This document shows, one piece after another, positions 34,230-42,197 of a DNA stretch of 64,000 nt; within the stretch, counting starts at the first letter, position 1, and every line of letters begins with the position of its first letter. The notes beneath the pieces are model-generated. The model did no database searches and was not told the DNA's origin. It saw only the letters and a list, made by a program, of their open reading frames with translations. Location: positions 62,001 through 126,000 of IMG/VR virus record IMGVR_UViG_3300010334_000023; one strand, written 5' to 3'. Made by a program: the position numbers and the translations under genes. The stretch comes from a virus.

Positions 34230-34682
34230 TCACTGTTCCTGCATGATCTTCATGACCTTACGGCAGTATCTGCTAGGCTTATTTCGCCAAGATTTACCAA
34301 GTCCTTCGTTGTATAAGGTAGCTGCCCTGCACTGATCGTCTTGAGCTTCATCTAACGCCATGCGCATATAGGTCATGCTGTATTCAAGATTCACTTCTGG
34401 CTCTAGCAGTGCGGCGCACTTGCCATTGAACCCTATGCCTCGAGCCGTGCCGCACTTGATCTGTCCTAGACCATAGTTGCCGCTGCTCAATGCCTTTGCG
34501 TCCCAATTACTCTCAACAGTCACTACAGCGATTGCCAGGGAGCTTGGCACGTTATGTTCTTGGGCCTTGTCAACTGTAAGTTGAACCAAAGGGTTGCTGC
34601 TGTGGTGCAACCCATCGGCACCAACTGTTTCACAGCCTGCGCATGCAAAACAGAAGGCTACGACCAGAGCCATTTTCATCAT
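34230..34682 (-). CDS. Lytic transglycosylase-type (SLT fold) lipoprotein
   Basis: 150 aa from ATG 34682. Residues 1-16 are a signal peptide (MKMALVVAFCFACAG) ending in a lipobox-like ACAG-Cys17. The catalytic domain has VESNWD (Glu57) and SGNYGLGQIKCGTARGIGF, the Glu and GLMQI-type motifs of family 1 lytic transglycosylases; LEYSMTYMRMAL follows. It would cleave peptidoglycan glycan strands from the periplasmic side while anchored in a membrane. Unusual for T4-likes as a lipoprotein. TTG 34688 is an alternative start: GGAGG is 10 nt ahead of it, but the late element at 34692-34698 lies between. Confidence 0.78.
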   Translation of the reverse strand: MMKMALVVAFCFACAGCETVGADGLHHSSNPLVQLTVDKAQEHNVPSSLAIAVVTVESNWDAKALSSGNYGLGQIKCGTARGIGFNGKCAALLEPEVNLEYSMTYMRMALDEAQDDQCRAATLYNEGLGKSWRNKPSRYCRKVMKIMQEQ

Positions 34683-34691
34683 TGGCAAATA

Positions 34692-34698
34692 TATTTAG
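34692..34698 (-). promoter_or_regulatory. Late promoter (CTAAATA), start-proximal
   Basis: Minus-strand CTAAATA 9 nt before ATG 34682; the only GGAGG lies upstream of the element and would not be in its transcript. Confidence 0.4.
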
Positions 34699-34721
34699 CC
34701 TCCACTGAAGCAAAAGTCAAG

Positions 34722-35771
34722 TTATCTGAACACCTTGATCACCAGTGTGTCCTTGTTGAGCCGCCCATTTACGGGATGCCGCTTGCCTTTGATGTTATCA
34801 TTCATGACCAGATCCACTCGCTTAACCGTGGCAGCGTCGCGTAAAATCACCAAGACCTTCTTGGGATCACGCAGTGTCTTAGCAAAGCTTTTGGCTTCAT
34901 CGTAGCCAGTAATCTTGGTGCCTTTGATGCCAAGCTCACCTTCTGCTGCCGCGTAGACATAGAGCTTGCGGCTCTTGCTGTTGTAGATCACAGCTTTGTT
35001 GCTGCCAGGGATCATAGCTGGGCTCAAGCTAGCCATGTCTGTGTTGAGGTCAACCGTCTTGAACTTAGCCTTGCTGGCCTGCTTAATGCTCTTGCGACTG
35101 ACATCCTTGCTGCTGCTAACTGCCTTGGCATTGCCAGTGCTAGTAGCAAGCACGTTAAGCACGGTCACGATTGGTTCGATGGTTTCTGCTACCAATCTGT
35201 TTTCCTTGTCGCGCATAGCATCCGCAAAGCTCTCCTTGAAGTGATCATAGAGACGCTTGAGCATCTGTTGGTTTGGCCTGTAGCGATCCAAGCGCTTCTT
35301 GGTCTCTTCCTCGATCTTAGCCGTGTCTGCTATGTACTTGCGCCAGACAGCTTCAAGGCTACTGTACATGTTCACATATTCGATTGTGCGCCGTCCAGTT
35401 AAGCTAAGCTTGATGTCGTCGTCTGGTTCTTCAGCAACTACCTGCACCTTGAGCAGCTCTACCAGCTTGGACTCAAACCATTCCTTGGCCTGATCCGGCA
35501 TTACTGCGCCGTGATCCATGCAGAATGTCATGCGACCAATCGTAGCATATTGCCAGGGCGAAAGTGCATCCCAGTGATAACGTTCATCAATGTCCCTGTT
35601 GACCTTAGCCCAACCCAGGAAGCTCTGTTTTAGCGTGGGGAGATCGATCTCCACGCGAGCGTAGTCCATGGCATGACGCCATTCTCTGAGGTGATTTTCG
35701 TTCTCAGGACCAGCATTAGAAAAGTCCACACCCTTCATCTTGCGTCCAGAAACTTGAGTTTGCTCGATCAT
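34722..35771 (-). CDS. Conserved-type phage protein, early promoter, unknown function
   Basis: 349 aa, basic, two parts. Residues 1-200 are helical (MDYARVEIDLPTLKQSFLGW, KEWFESKLVELLKVQVVAEE, KRLDRYRPNQQMLKRLYDHF). After a Ser/Lys linker (AVSSSKDVSRKSIKQASKAK) residues 260-349 form a beta-rich domain (SRKLYVYAAAEGELGIKGTK, DPKKVLVILRDAATVKRVDL, KDTLVIKVF). No known motif. GGAGG lies 7 nt before ATG 35771. Driven by the early-type promoter at 35791-35818, unlike its late neighbours, so a role in early takeover or DNA metabolism is more likely than a virion role. Confidence 0.65.
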   Translation of the reverse strand: MIEQTQVSGRKMKGVDFSNAGPENENHLREWRHAMDYARVEIDLPTLKQSFLGWAKVNRDIDERYHWDALSPWQYATIGRMTFCMDHGAVMPDQAKEWFESKLVELLKVQVVAEEPDDDIKLSLTGRRTIEYVNMYSSLEAVWRKYIADTAKIEEETKKRLDRYRPNQQMLKRLYDHFKESFADAMRDKENRLVAETIEPIVTVLNVLATSTGNAKAVSSSKDVSRKSIKQASKAKFKTVDLNTDMASLSPAMIPGSNKAVIYNSKSRKLYVYAAAEGELGIKGTKITGYDEAKSFAKTLRDPKKVLVILRDAATVKRVDLVMNDNIKGKRHPVNGRLNKDTLVIKVFR

Positions 35772-35790
35772 CTCTGTCCTCCAATATGCT

Positions 35791-35828
35791 ATAGTAGCAT
35801 GGTTTTAGGAGCTGTCAACTGGTTTTTT
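35791..35828 (-). promoter_or_regulatory. Early (sigma-70-type) promoter, type A
   Basis: Minus strand AAAAAACC tract (35821-35828), TTGACA (35813-35818), 16-nt spacer, TACTAT (35791-35796). Matches the promoter at 9207-9244 in 16 of 18 positions over the A-tract/TTGACAGC block. Confidence 0.7.
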
Positions 35829-35887
35829 GCTGATTTTTACATAATTTTATCAGCAGATTCAATGATATAAACGCACGCAAAGCGCTG

Positions 35888-35894
35888 ATAAATA
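35888..35894 (+). promoter_or_regulatory. Late promoter (ATAAATA)
   Basis: ATAAATA 26 nt before the GTG start at 35921, with GGAG in between. Confidence 0.65.
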
Positions 35895-35920
35895 CCAATG
35901 CCGTAATCTGGGAGCGAGAT

Positions 35921-37054
35921 GTGCCACCATTAACCCTTTGGAAGGGTGCCGCAGTAAGGACAAACGACTACAAGCTGTTCGATCGTCTGATCAGCGAGGA
36001 GTACCGCATAGGCGGTACTGAATTCTTGGTACACAAATACCTTGGACCAAAACCAACCGGGGACAGCGGTGATTTTACCCTGCCCAACACGGCGTTAGAT
36101 GCACTCAACAGCGGACAGGACAACCTTCTGCAGATACAAGACGTGCTAAACATGGAGATACGCGATCGTGCCTACGATCAGGACGTGATTGCCCTAAAGG
36201 GACATTATCAGATCAGTGACACAGAATTTGACCTACGCCAGTTTGGCCTGTTCTTGAGCAATGAGACCATATTCATCACCTTCCATCTCAATGACATGGT
36301 GCTCAGCATAGGTCGCACGTTGATGAGCGGTGATGTTATAGAGATCAGCCATCGCAGAGATGATCTAGCACTGGGAGATTTTGTGATACCAAAGTACTAT
36401 GTGGTGCAGGAAGGAGCACGTCCAGCAGAAGGCTACAGTCCAACATGGTGGCCTCACATCTGGCGAGTGAAGTGTGATCCGATCACAGACAGCCAAGAAT
36501 ACCGAGACATACTCCAGAAACCAGCACAGGATCTCAATGGAGATCCAGTTCCCAATCCAAACGGCACCGGAACTCTCACCGTGGCTGACATGGTCAGCGT
36601 GTACAACCGCGAGATAGAAATCAACGACAGGATAGTAGCACAAGCTACCGCAGAGGTTCCATTCAGGAACCTACAGGCACAGCAGTTCTATGTGTTAGAT
36701 TCAAACGTACCGGTTACAATCTTGGCCAACGACGGCATTCCTCCAAACCAAAGCAAACCTGTACAGACAGGCATAGCTTTTCCGCCCGGTGCGCCCGCAG
36801 GTACTTGGATACTGAGAGTGGACTACAGCCCACCTCAGCTTTATGAGAGAGTGCAGTTGGCAAACAACAGCGGAGCAGTATGGACACGCTATGAGATAGA
36901 TTACCGCACCAGCTGGACACCAAGTACTTCCGTGCTTGCTGAGTTCATAAATAATGCCACAGCAACGAGCACTCTTTCCAATGGAGTTGTTGTACCTCAG
37001 AGGCAGGATCTGCGCACGGTGCTGAAAGCCAAGCTAGACCCAGACATCATATAG
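35921..37054 (+). CDS. 14: gp14-like neck protein
   Basis: 377 aa. Residues 15-180 match the gp14 neck family in layout: RLISEEYRIGGTEFLVHKYL, NMEIRDRAYDQDVIALKGHY, QFGLFLSNETIFITFHLN, then SIGRTLMSGDVIEISHRRDD, and WWPHIWRVKCDPITDSQEY. The C-terminal half is a beta-rich extension not present in T4 gp14 (256 aa). With gp13 it seals the neck. The start is GTG 35921 with GGAGCG 6 nt upstream; an ATG two bases earlier is out of frame and stops after four codons. First gene of a rightward late block (14, endolysin). Confidence 0.7.
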   Translation: MPPLTLWKGAAVRTNDYKLFDRLISEEYRIGGTEFLVHKYLGPKPTGDSGDFTLPNTALDALNSGQDNLLQIQDVLNMEIRDRAYDQDVIALKGHYQISDTEFDLRQFGLFLSNETIFITFHLNDMVLSIGRTLMSGDVIEISHRRDDLALGDFVIPKYYVVQEGARPAEGYSPTWWPHIWRVKCDPITDSQEYRDILQKPAQDLNGDPVPNPNGTGTLTVADMVSVYNREIEINDRIVAQATAEVPFRNLQAQQFYVLDSNVPVTILANDGIPPNQSKPVQTGIAFPPGAPAGTWILRVDYSPPQLYERVQLANNSGAVWTRYEIDYRTSWTPSTSVLAEFINNATATSTLSNGVVVPQRQDLRTVLKAKLDPDII

Positions 37055-37065
37055 GAGCGAGATAG

Positions 37066-37680
37066 ATGGTAACCGTTGAGCAACTGCAGCAGATTTTTAC
37101 GTCATCTGATCCAAGTGATCTACAAGAGATCTGTGATCCCTTGAATGCCGCTATGAACGAATTCAATATCAGTAGTGACAGAGAGCAAGCCATGTTCCTA
37201 GCACAGTGCGGGCATGAGAGCGGCGGATTCAGTGTCGTACAAGAAAACTTGAACTACAAAGCCGAAGGATTGACGAAGATCTTTCACAGATACTTCCAAG
37301 ATGTAGACACAGCTAGCAGCTATGCGCATAACCCAGAAAAGATTGCCAATCGAGTGTATGCCAATCGCATGGGCAATGGTGACGAAGACAGCGGCGACGG
37401 CTATCGCTATCGCGGTCGAGGTCTAATACAGCTCACAGGCAAGGACAACTACGATGCCTGCGGCGCGGCTCTAAAGGTCGATCTCACGGCAGATCCGGAT
37501 TATCTAGAGACAGCGGAAGGTGCTGCTCGCAGTGCTGCATGGTTTTGGTCACACAACGGCCTCAATCGGTTTGCTGATAAAGACGATATCGTTGGCTGCA
37601 CCAAACGAGTCAACGGAGGCACCATTGGCCTTGAAGAACGCACTCGTTATTATCAGATAGCAAAGTCTGTGCTAGCTTGA
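37066..37680 (+). CDS. Endolysin, GH19 chitinase-like muramidase
   Basis: 204 aa. FLAQCGHESGGF (Glu51) and the second acidic residue Glu60, followed by YRYRGRGLIQLTGKDNY (113-129), are hallmarks of the GH19 lysozyme/chitinase-like endolysins of phages. The C-terminal GCTKRVNGGTIGLEERTRYY completes the family pattern. It has no signal peptide, so it would need a holin or pore; none was recognised in the window. ATG 37066 has AGGAGCG 7 nt upstream and lies 11 nt after gene 14. Overlaps the convergent small gene by 9 nt. Confidence 0.88.
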   Translation: MVTVEQLQQIFTSSDPSDLQEICDPLNAAMNEFNISSDREQAMFLAQCGHESGGFSVVQENLNYKAEGLTKIFHRYFQDVDTASSYAHNPEKIANRVYANRMGNGDEDSGDGYRYRGRGLIQLTGKDNYDACGAALKVDLTADPDYLETAEGAARSAAWFWSHNGLNRFADKDDIVGCTKRVNGGTIGLEERTRYYQIAKSVLA

Positions 37681-37881
37681 TTTCTTGATCATATCGCGCA
37701 CGTCAGTTACTTTTTCGTGCTCGATCATGTCTATGATTTGGTTGGTCAAGTGTATCTCGCGCTTGACCAACTCGTATTTCACGTTCAGCTTGCGTAGCTC
37801 CTCGTGGTAAAATGCCAATTCCTGTTCCTTGCGCCTGCGCATCTCATAGATATCATCCAAGAGGATAAGCTTAGCAGTCAT
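37672..37881 (-). CDS. Small coiled-coil protein of unknown function
   Basis: 69 aa from ATG 37881 (MTAKLILLDDIYEMR). Almost entirely charged coiled coil (RRRKEQELAFYHEELRKL, KYELVKREIHLTNQI). No membrane segment. A GTAAATA late-type element lies at 37899-37905, 17 nt upstream. In-frame extension to 37932 would cross the divergent promoters and is rejected. Possibly a small assembly chaperone. Confidence 0.5.
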   Translation of the reverse strand: MTAKLILLDDIYEMRRRKEQELAFYHEELRKLNVKYELVKREIHLTNQIIDMIEHEKVTDVRDMIKKSS

Positions 37882-37898
37882 ACGTTTTACCCATGCAA

Positions 37899-37913
37899 TA
37901 TTTACCATAAATA
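37899..37913. promoter_or_regulatory. Divergent late promoters
   Basis: Minus-strand GTAAATA (37899-37905) faces left and plus-strand ATAAATA (37907-37913) faces right, separated by one base. They would serve the small coiled-coil gene and gene 15. Confidence 0.55.
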
Positions 37914-37935
37914 TCCATGAAAAGCAGGACAAAAC

Positions 37936-39597
37936 ATGGAATACTGGTACTCAGGACAGCTACGCAATTATCGACTGCAGTTCATACGTGCATTTAGCAA
38001 CTTCAGCTACAGCGTGGGAACCAATCCAGATGGTACCCCCATCTTAGTTAGAGTGCCATGCCGATATGGGGATCCAAGTAGGATAGCTGCTACCATAGTC
38101 AAGGGCAACAGCGAAAACAAGCTGTTGACCACACCATTCATTACCTGTTGGATAAGCGGCCTAACACTAGCACCAAATCGCCGGCAAGGACCTCAGATAG
38201 TTGATACTGTGCTGGTCAATGAAAGAGCCTACAATCAAGACACCAACCAATATGACAACACACCAGGAAATCGCTACAGCGTCAATCGCTACATGCCTGT
38301 GCCTTATGAATTAAGCATGTCGGTGGACATGTGGACCAACAACGAGAGCGTCAAGGAACAGCTGGTAGAACAGATCATGGTCCTGTATAACCCAGCCATA
38401 GAAGTGCAGACCAGCAATAACCCCATTGATTGGACTGTGCTCACTTGGATAGAGATGCAGGATCAGATCACATGGAGCAGCCGTACCATACCCATCGGTA
38501 CCGAAAATCCAATTGACGTGCTGACCATGGTCTTCCGTTTTCCAATCTGGATCACACCTCCTGCACAGGTCAATCAGCAGACTATCATTGAAAACATCGT
38601 TACCAACATCGTGCAGGGTACCAAAGAAACGCCCAATCAAGTAGAGTGGAGCGATTATGAGTTCCTAGCTAGACGCACATTCACACCAGGCGATCTCAGC
38701 ATTTCCCTGACATGGATAGGCAATAACCAATATACCATGGAACTAGCTAGCTATGGTGGCAATCCAGTTGACAACGGTAACCAAGCCACTGTGACTTTCT
38801 CGCAGGTAAATCCGATTTTGGTTCCCGGCACCAGCTTCAGCTTTAACGGCATAGTCATACCAATCAACACTACCAACATAGCCACGTTCGTAGACAGTGC
38901 TGCTGCTCTGATGATCAATACCAGCTATAACATACAGCTGCAGAACTACAACACAGTGATGTTCATCAACAACACAGCAGAGGACAACACCTTTACCAAC
39001 GTGACCGGAAATCCGTTGACTGGTCTGGGACTGCTAGCAACCACCTATCCCGGTGGGGAACTGGCATGGTGGAGGTTGATCAACTATTACGGGACTTTGA
39101 ATCCTTACAACATTTATGGTAATAATGCTAGCCAGATCACTGTTTGGACAACACAGCCAAACGTGGATCCAACAACTACCTATCAAGCAGCAGGTTGGAT
39201 TCAGCCACATCCAACGAACCAAAACCTACTCATATGGACGGTAGAGCCAGATAGCTTGCCCCCGACTACCATAGCTCCAATCACAGCAGTGGTAAATCCG
39301 CAGTCCAAAGGACCAGGTGCGGGATTGCCAGCTGCTGCTCCAGGTCAAAGCTATCTGCTAACCGAAATGCCATCTCTTAACAGCGTTAGCTGGGGCACTG
39401 TCACTGCCAATGCCAACGACATCATAACCTTCGATGGCACAAACTGGCAGGTCACATGGTCGGCTCAGAACTATCAGGGCAGCATGCAGTACGTACAGAA
39501 CCTCTTTCAAGGCAAGCTGCTTGAATGGAACGGTACGCATTGGAGCGAGTACATATTGCCTCGCTACGCAGCAGGTTTCTGGCGCTTCGCTCTATAA
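37936..39597 (+). CDS. 15: gp15-like tail sheath terminator with long C-terminal extension
   Basis: 553 aa. Residues 1-225 match gp15 of T4-likes: YWYSGQLRNYRLQFIRAFSNF, VRVPCRYGDPSRIAATIV, SENKLLTTPFITCWISGL, VERYMPVPYEL-type segment (here NRYMPVPYELSMSVDMWTNN) and WTVLTWIEMQDQITWSSRT. gp15 caps the last sheath ring and joins tail to neck. T4 gp15 is 272 aa; the extra 300 residues (beta-rich, Trp/Pro-rich, with WRLINYYGTLNPYNIYG) are unusual and may decorate the tail-neck junction. ATG 37936 has AGGAC 8 nt upstream; late promoter at 37907-37913. Confidence 0.85.
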   Translation: MEYWYSGQLRNYRLQFIRAFSNFSYSVGTNPDGTPILVRVPCRYGDPSRIAATIVKGNSENKLLTTPFITCWISGLTLAPNRRQGPQIVDTVLVNERAYNQDTNQYDNTPGNRYSVNRYMPVPYELSMSVDMWTNNESVKEQLVEQIMVLYNPAIEVQTSNNPIDWTVLTWIEMQDQITWSSRTIPIGTENPIDVLTMVFRFPIWITPPAQVNQQTIIENIVTNIVQGTKETPNQVEWSDYEFLARRTFTPGDLSISLTWIGNNQYTMELASYGGNPVDNGNQATVTFSQVNPILVPGTSFSFNGIVIPINTTNIATFVDSAAALMINTSYNIQLQNYNTVMFINNTAEDNTFTNVTGNPLTGLGLLATTYPGGELAWWRLINYYGTLNPYNIYGNNASQITVWTTQPNVDPTTTYQAAGWIQPHPTNQNLLIWTVEPDSLPPTTIAPITAVVNPQSKGPGAGLPAAAPGQSYLLTEMPSLNSVSWGTVTANANDIITFDGTNWQVTWSAQNYQGSMQYVQNLFQGKLLEWNGTHWSEYILPRYAAGFWRFAL

Positions 39598-39600
39598 ATA
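39593..39600 (+). promoter_or_regulatory. Perfect T4-type late promoter (TATAAATA)
   Basis: TATAAATA overlaps the gene 15 stop codon and ends 4 nt before ATG 39605. There is no Shine-Dalgarno between. Confidence 0.55.
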
Positions 39601-39604
39601 TTCC

Positions 39605-40354
39605 ATGCTTACTGAAAAGATTGCCAAGCTCAACATCGATGAAAAGAAGTTTGAACAGGTGTTTACACCCGAGGTACATCGTGTAGCTGACGTGCTACGC
39701 AAGTACGGATTTGATGCCAGAGTAGTAGGCGGAGCGGTGCGCGATTTCGTGCGCGGCAAAGCCCCTCGAGACATAGACTTTGCCACCGACGCTGATCCCA
39801 GCGAGCTAATCTACATTTTCAACATGGAAGACATTGATCACGATGACAAAGGCATTGGTCACGGAACCATCAAAGCAGTGTTTCCCAATGGCAAAGTAGA
39901 TGTTACCAGCATTGCCTACAAGCTAGAGCTCAAGGACGGAAAGGTACGCATCATACGCGGCCAAGACTGGGAACAGGATGCTCAGCACAGAGATCTCAGC
40001 ATCAACAGCATGAGCATTGACAAAGACGGCACGCTCTATGATTACACAGGAGGTCTCGATGATCTGCGCAACCAACGTGTGGTCATGCTACCTGTGACAC
40101 AGTATAGGATCAAGGATGACCCTCACTTGATCATGCGATGGTTCAAGGCACTGGGATATTTTAACAGTCCTCGTTGGCCCAAGCACGATCTCGAGATCAT
40201 CAAGCAGAACATGCCTCTGCTAGCCAAGATCAAGGACGAAGAAAAGACTGATCGAGAGCTAAGCAGCATCATGCGCAGCAGGCATGGACAGAAGATTGTG
40301 CGCATGATGTGCGACATGGGTGCAGACAAGTATCTGGGAATAAATTGCGATTGA
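39605..40354 (+). CDS. CCA-adding enzyme / poly(A) polymerase-type nucleotidyltransferase
   Basis: 249 aa. RVVGGAVRDFVRGKAPRDIDFATDADP (about residues 39-65) contains the class II tRNA nucleotidyltransferase signature GGxVRD...G...DxD, with the metal-binding pair Asp56 and Asp58. The second conserved element RDLSINSMSID and the DPHLIMRWFKALGYF helix follow. It is much shorter than bacterial CCA enzymes (about 400 aa), keeping mainly the head and neck domains. It would repair or add 3' CCA or tails to RNA. ATG 39605 sits 4 nt after a late element and lacks a ribosome site. I found no tRNA genes in this window. Confidence 0.85.
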   Translation: MLTEKIAKLNIDEKKFEQVFTPEVHRVADVLRKYGFDARVVGGAVRDFVRGKAPRDIDFATDADPSELIYIFNMEDIDHDDKGIGHGTIKAVFPNGKVDVTSIAYKLELKDGKVRIIRGQDWEQDAQHRDLSINSMSIDKDGTLYDYTGGLDDLRNQRVVMLPVTQYRIKDDPHLIMRWFKALGYFNSPRWPKHDLEIIKQNMPLLAKIKDEEKTDRELSSIMRSRHGQKIVRMMCDMGADKYLGINCD

Positions 40355-40378
40355 TGTGGCTAACCCACACAATAAAGC

Positions 40379-41242
40379 ATGAAAAAAGATCTAATCATAG
40401 GTTCGTTCACCAACTACAGCTGGGATAAGATCCAGTACTGGGTCAACAGCATAGACGCTTGCGGCTTCAAGGGCGACAAGGCCATGCTGGTTTACAATGC
40501 CGAACTGAGCACAGTTCAGAAGCTCAACGATCGAGGTTTCAAGATAATGGGATTTAGTCAGGATCCCGCCAACGGTAATCTCGTATACAATGGCCAGCTG
40601 ATCATAGTCGTAGAACGCTTCCTGCATCTGCACAGCTTCCTTGATAATCTCATGAAGAGTGAGGACTATCGCTATGTGATTCACACGGATGTCAAGGATG
40701 TGGTATTCCAGCGCAATCCCAGCGAATGGTTGGATGCCAACATGGGCAATGCTAAGATACTAGCCAGCTGCGAGAGCCTGCAGTATCAGCACGAACCCTG
40801 GGGCAACGAAAACTTACAGAACAGCTTCCCTTGGGTGTACGATAAGATGAAGACCAATCCCATATGGAACTGCGGTGTTCAATGTGGCGTACCCAGCGTG
40901 ATGAAAGATCTGTGGCTCAACATATATCTGCTTAGCGTAGGTAGCCAGCATGCTACCAAGGTTCACAATCCCGATCAAGCTGCTTACAATGTGTTGCTGG
41001 GACTAGAACCCTACAAGAGCATCACCAAGTTTACCATGAGCGAGGACGGTTGGGCATGCCAAGCTGGAACCAGTTATGATCCAACCAAGATGCATACCTT
41101 CAAACCGCACTTGCTTGAACCTCAACCAAAGTGGGATGGTGAGAATGCTACCACTAGCAGGGGGGCTAGGCATTACATACTTCATCAGTATGATCGCATC
41201 CCGGAGTGGAAACCCATAATTGAGGCCAAACATGCAGGTTAA
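40379..41242 (+). CDS. Glycosyltransferase-like protein (GT-A type), island gene 1
   Basis: 287 aa. A Rossmann-like start (KKDLIIGSFTNYSWDKIQYW) and an Asp-rich metal site YVIHTDVKDVVFQ (Asp104, Asp107) fit a GT-A glycosyltransferase acting on a sugar nucleotide. NCGVQCGVPSVMKDLW and NPDQAAYNVLLG resemble the acceptor-side helix region of such enzymes. No signal peptide or membrane segment, so cytoplasmic. First gene of a five-gene overlapping operon. No promoter was found in the 24-nt gap, so it is probably read from upstream. Donor and acceptor are unknown. Confidence 0.7.
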   Translation: MKKDLIIGSFTNYSWDKIQYWVNSIDACGFKGDKAMLVYNAELSTVQKLNDRGFKIMGFSQDPANGNLVYNGQLIIVVERFLHLHSFLDNLMKSEDYRYVIHTDVKDVVFQRNPSEWLDANMGNAKILASCESLQYQHEPWGNENLQNSFPWVYDKMKTNPIWNCGVQCGVPSVMKDLWLNIYLLSVGSQHATKVHNPDQAAYNVLLGLEPYKSITKFTMSEDGWACQAGTSYDPTKMHTFKPHLLEPQPKWDGENATTSRGARHYILHQYDRIPEWKPIIEAKHAG

Positions 41243-42197
41243 TTTACAAGAAGAATATCAGAAGGTTGACCAGATGCTGAGCAGTTTGGGCGTACCGCAC
41301 TTCAACCCAGGTCGCAGCATCGTGACCAGCGTTTACGGTAAGGAGATTGCCAGCGGTTATGTTCTAATGCGTGAGCTAGCCTTACAAGAAATCAAGCTAC
41401 CAATTGAAATATTCCATCGCAAAGGCGAGATAACACTCCAGCAAGCAGCCATACTGCGCAGCCCTGCACCTGATCAGATAACTGTGCGAGAGATACAGGG
41501 CAACGCCAAGGATTTCACTACTATCTATGGGACCAAAGCGGGTTGGAGCACCAAGATATATGCTCTATGGGAAAGCCAATACTCAGAGAACCTGTGGCTG
41601 GATGCAGATAGCTTTCCAATAAGAAATCCAGAATTCTTGTTTGATGACCAAGAATACTTGGACAAGGGTAGCTTGTTTTGGCGAGATGTTTTTAGCACTG
41701 ACCGCGCTAATCGCTATCACGACGACGCGCCAATGTGGCGCATCTTCAACGTGAATCCAAACGACGGCGAACCTTTTGAAACAGGACAGCTGCTGTTCAA
41801 CAAGGCACAATGCTGGGCTGAAATGAACTTGGTTAAACACTACGCTGACAACTGCGAGGTGTACTATCACTTTGGCGGAGATGCGGAAACATTCCGCATG
41901 GCGTGGCAACATCTAGATCTCAGAAATGGTCGACGGCCAAGCTACATCAACTACCAAGCTGACCCAATGGTGCCTTATGGATTCATGCCGTTTGGACCTT
42001 TCCACAAGGGCCACTCTAACCAATACAAGAAGTGGGGTGGCGGAACAGTGATGGTCCAGCGCGATCGCAATGGTCTAGAGCTGTTCAACCATCGCAACAT
42101 GGAGAAGTTCTCGCTTGGTAATAATCCTGTATACACTGACATAACCAATGAGCTGCGCTACCATCAGCACATACAAGACCTGAGGCGTTTGATATGA
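41232..42197 (+). CDS. Mannosyltransferase-like glycosyltransferase, island gene 2
   Basis: 321 aa. The DxD motif is in ENLWLDADSFPIRNPEFLF (Asp124-Ala-Asp126), preceded by WSTKIYALWESQY and followed by GSLFWRDVF and ETGQLLFNK, the order seen in Mnn/MNN1-type (GT71-like) and related enzymes. Soluble. ATG 41232 has GAGG upstream and overlaps the first island gene by 11 nt, so translation is coupled. Likely transfers a hexose to a protein or glycan. Confidence 0.78.
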   Translation: MQVNLQEEYQKVDQMLSSLGVPHFNPGRSIVTSVYGKEIASGYVLMRELALQEIKLPIEIFHRKGEITLQQAAILRSPAPDQITVREIQGNAKDFTTIYGTKAGWSTKIYALWESQYSENLWLDADSFPIRNPEFLFDDQEYLDKGSLFWRDVFSTDRANRYHDDAPMWRIFNVNPNDGEPFETGQLLFNKAQCWAEMNLVKHYADNCEVYYHFGGDAETFRMAWQHLDLRNGRRPSYINYQADPMVPYGFMPFGPFHKGHSNQYKKWGGGTVMVQRDRNGLELFNHRNMEKFSLGNNPVYTDITNELRYHQHIQDLRRLI

